In this document: positions 62,541 to 64,000 of the stretch, one piece after another
Numbering within the stretch: position 1 is the first letter of the stretch
Layout: each line of letters starts with the position of its first letter
Source of the DNA: Glycine soja
Lineage: Eukaryota; Streptophyta; Magnoliopsida; Fabales; Fabaceae
NCBI RefSeq assembly: GCF_004193775.1
Contig: NC_041016.1
Span: 41,064,022 to 41,128,021, forward strand
Length of the DNA stretch: 64,000 bases
Direction of reading: 5' to 3'
The notes under the pieces: generated by a model
The model's input: the letters and a program-made list of their open reading frames with translations, nothing else
Told to the model about the DNA's origin: nothing
Database searches by the model: none
Made by a program: the position numbers and the translations under genes

Positions 62541-62841
62541 TGTAAAATAGGTGTTTATAAAACACTCAACCCACAACCCAATTATACCCAAAAAAATAAG
62601 TATAATATTTTCTAGTTGTGAAGGTTTTCTCCCTCTCATTGTTATTCTCTCTCATTATTGGAATATATATAATAAAGATTCCAAGGGGTGCTATTTATAT
62701 AGGTATGTAGAAGTTATCTTTCATACATGTTCTTTTTCCTATTTTTATGCTAACTATTTCTTCTCTAGTTTTCCTACCTTTTCTCAATGAAACAAAAAAT
62801 GTTTCACTCGTTTAATTGGATTGTGTAACCTTTGACCAACA
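62541..62841 (-). repeat. 3' LTR of a Ty1/copia element
   Basis: Read on the minus strand, the LTR starts TGTTGGTCAAAGG and ends CACCTATTTTACA (TG...CA, 301 bp). It is preceded by the purine tract GTGAGTGGGAGAT, the typical copia polypurine tract and LTR junction. The other LTR lies beyond the window. Confidence 0.75.
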
Positions 62842-64000
62842 ATCTCCCACTCACACCTCGATCAATACATCAACCTTCAATTTGTTATTCTGACAAGCCA
62901 ACTAAAGTTGAACACAACTTCAATTTGTCGATGGTCACCACCTTTATTAACATACTGCTAGATTCTTACTTCCTTGGATCTTCTTCGATATTAGCACCTA
63001 ATCCTCAAGTAGAGACCTGATGAAGTGATTATGAAGATCAATATGCTCTGTTCTAGAATGAAATGTTGAATTCTTTGCCAGATGCATTGCACTTTGACTA
63101 TCACTATACAAAACAATTTTCTCCGGGATGAATCCCAATTTTGTAAACAAACCTTGAAGCCATTTCAACACTTTTACTTTTGTGACATCCAACTAACAAC
63201 TGTAGTTCCAATTGTGAATATGTAACCAGTGGTACTTCTTCTATGATCGACTTCACTTGCAAAGTTTGCATCTATATATCCTTGTACTTTTAATTCTCTT
63301 TTACCAAAGTACAAGCACTTGTTTGTAGTGCCTCATAGATACCTCAAAATCCACTCGACTGCTTTCCAATGAGCTTTACCTGGATTTGACATAAATCTAC
63401 TAACAACTCCCATTACATGGCTAATATCTGGGCCTTCTACAAACCATCACATTCATCAAGCTTTCAATGGTTGAGGCATATAGATCCTTAATCATGAATT
63501 CTCTTTCTTCCTTCGTCTGAGGTGACTCATCCTTGGATAAACGAAAATAACTAGCCAAAGGTGTGCTAACTGGCCTGGCTTCACCAATGTTGAATCTTTG
63601 CAAAACATGGTTGATGTACTCTGCTTGAGATAATTGCAAAATCCCTCTATTTTTATCTCTTGTAATTTGCATTCTAAGGATCTATTTTTGTTGGACCCAA
63701 GTCTTTCATCTCAAATTCTTTTGACAACTTGCTTCAAGCTTTTAATCTGATCCATATCTAGACTTGCCACTAACATATCATCAACATAAAATAGCAAAAT
63801 GATTTAACAAGACTTGTATCTCTTGAAGAAGCAACCATCATTGGCATTGCACTTCTGGAAACCTTCATTGTGCATGAAGCCATCAAACTTCCTATACCAC
63901 TGTCTTAGGGCTTGTTTTAGACCATACAAGCTTTTCTTCAATCTACCCGTTTTATTTTTCCCTTCTTTTGAGAAACCTTCATGTTGGTGCATGTAAATAT
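62842..64000 (-). pseudogene. Ty1/copia pol 3' end (reverse transcriptase and RNase H), truncated by the window edge
   Basis: On the minus strand, from the window edge: 'RLKKSLYGLKQALRQWYRKF' (about 63950), an in-frame stop, then 'LLFYVDDMLVAS' with the catalytic YVDD (about 63790). Then comes 'MQITRDKNRGILQLSQAEYI' (63672 onwards) up to 'VMVCRRPRY' (63421), and the RNase H part 'KIVLYSDSQSAMHLAKNSTF' followed by 'HIDLHNHFIRSLLED' (63192-62998). The order is that of copia pol. Stops and frameshifts near 63806, 63670 and 63420 show that it is inactive. Confidence 0.88.

Overview
This window is nuclear DNA of a flowering plant. The genes are intron-rich, the background is very AT-rich with long (AT)n runs, and plant transposon families are abundant (MULEs with plant mobile domain genes, hAT-type MITEs, Ty3/gypsy and Ty1/copia elements). 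The protein and repeat types look like a legume, most likely a soybean relative (Glycine); that is inference from family resemblance, not a database result. No rRNA, tRNA, CRISPR or bacterial-type operon was seen.

Two host genes can be read from start to stop. One is a five-exon 12-oxophytodienoate reductase (OPR) on the minus strand (7637-10148). It is open throughout but has lost two residues normally central to flavin binding and catalysis. The other is a 17-exon ZINC INDUCED FACILITATOR-LIKE (ZIFL) major-facilitator transporter on the plus strand (53467-62371, 488 residues) that looks intact; its 3.2-kb intron 11 has collected a hAT MITE and a large TIR-flanked minisatellite element. Partial host-type genes: an RPA1-like OB-fold pseudogene (about 2120-3615, minus), a gene with an 'EFRACKDDAWYT' N-terminus that has lost its middle (25637-28256, minus), and scattered unassigned exons at 34.6-37.2 kb.

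Most of the rest is nested transposon sequence. A 12-kb Mutator-like element (MULE, 11488-23443) has GC-rich terminal inverted repeats, a 9-bp target duplication with one mismatch, a plant mobile domain (PMD) gene on the plus strand and a MuDR-type transposase on the minus strand, in convergent orientation. A 3.08-kb solo LTR with a perfect CTTTT duplication sits inside it. A second, unrelated-looking MULE at 44.4-52.8 kb also pairs a transposase with a PMD gene, but in divergent orientation, and its transposase is split by a Ty3/gypsy element (45849-50684). All four MULE genes carry stops or frameshifts, so both elements look dead now. A degraded gypsy pol lies at 38.6-39.9 kb, and a copia element enters from the right edge with its 3' LTR only 170 bp beyond the ZIFL stop codon.

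The most notable observations are the repeated pairing of MULE transposases with PMD genes in opposite arrangements, the OPR with altered active-site residues, the RPA-like pseudogene whose C-terminal tail is a tandem repeat, and the inverted minisatellite inside the ZIFL intron.
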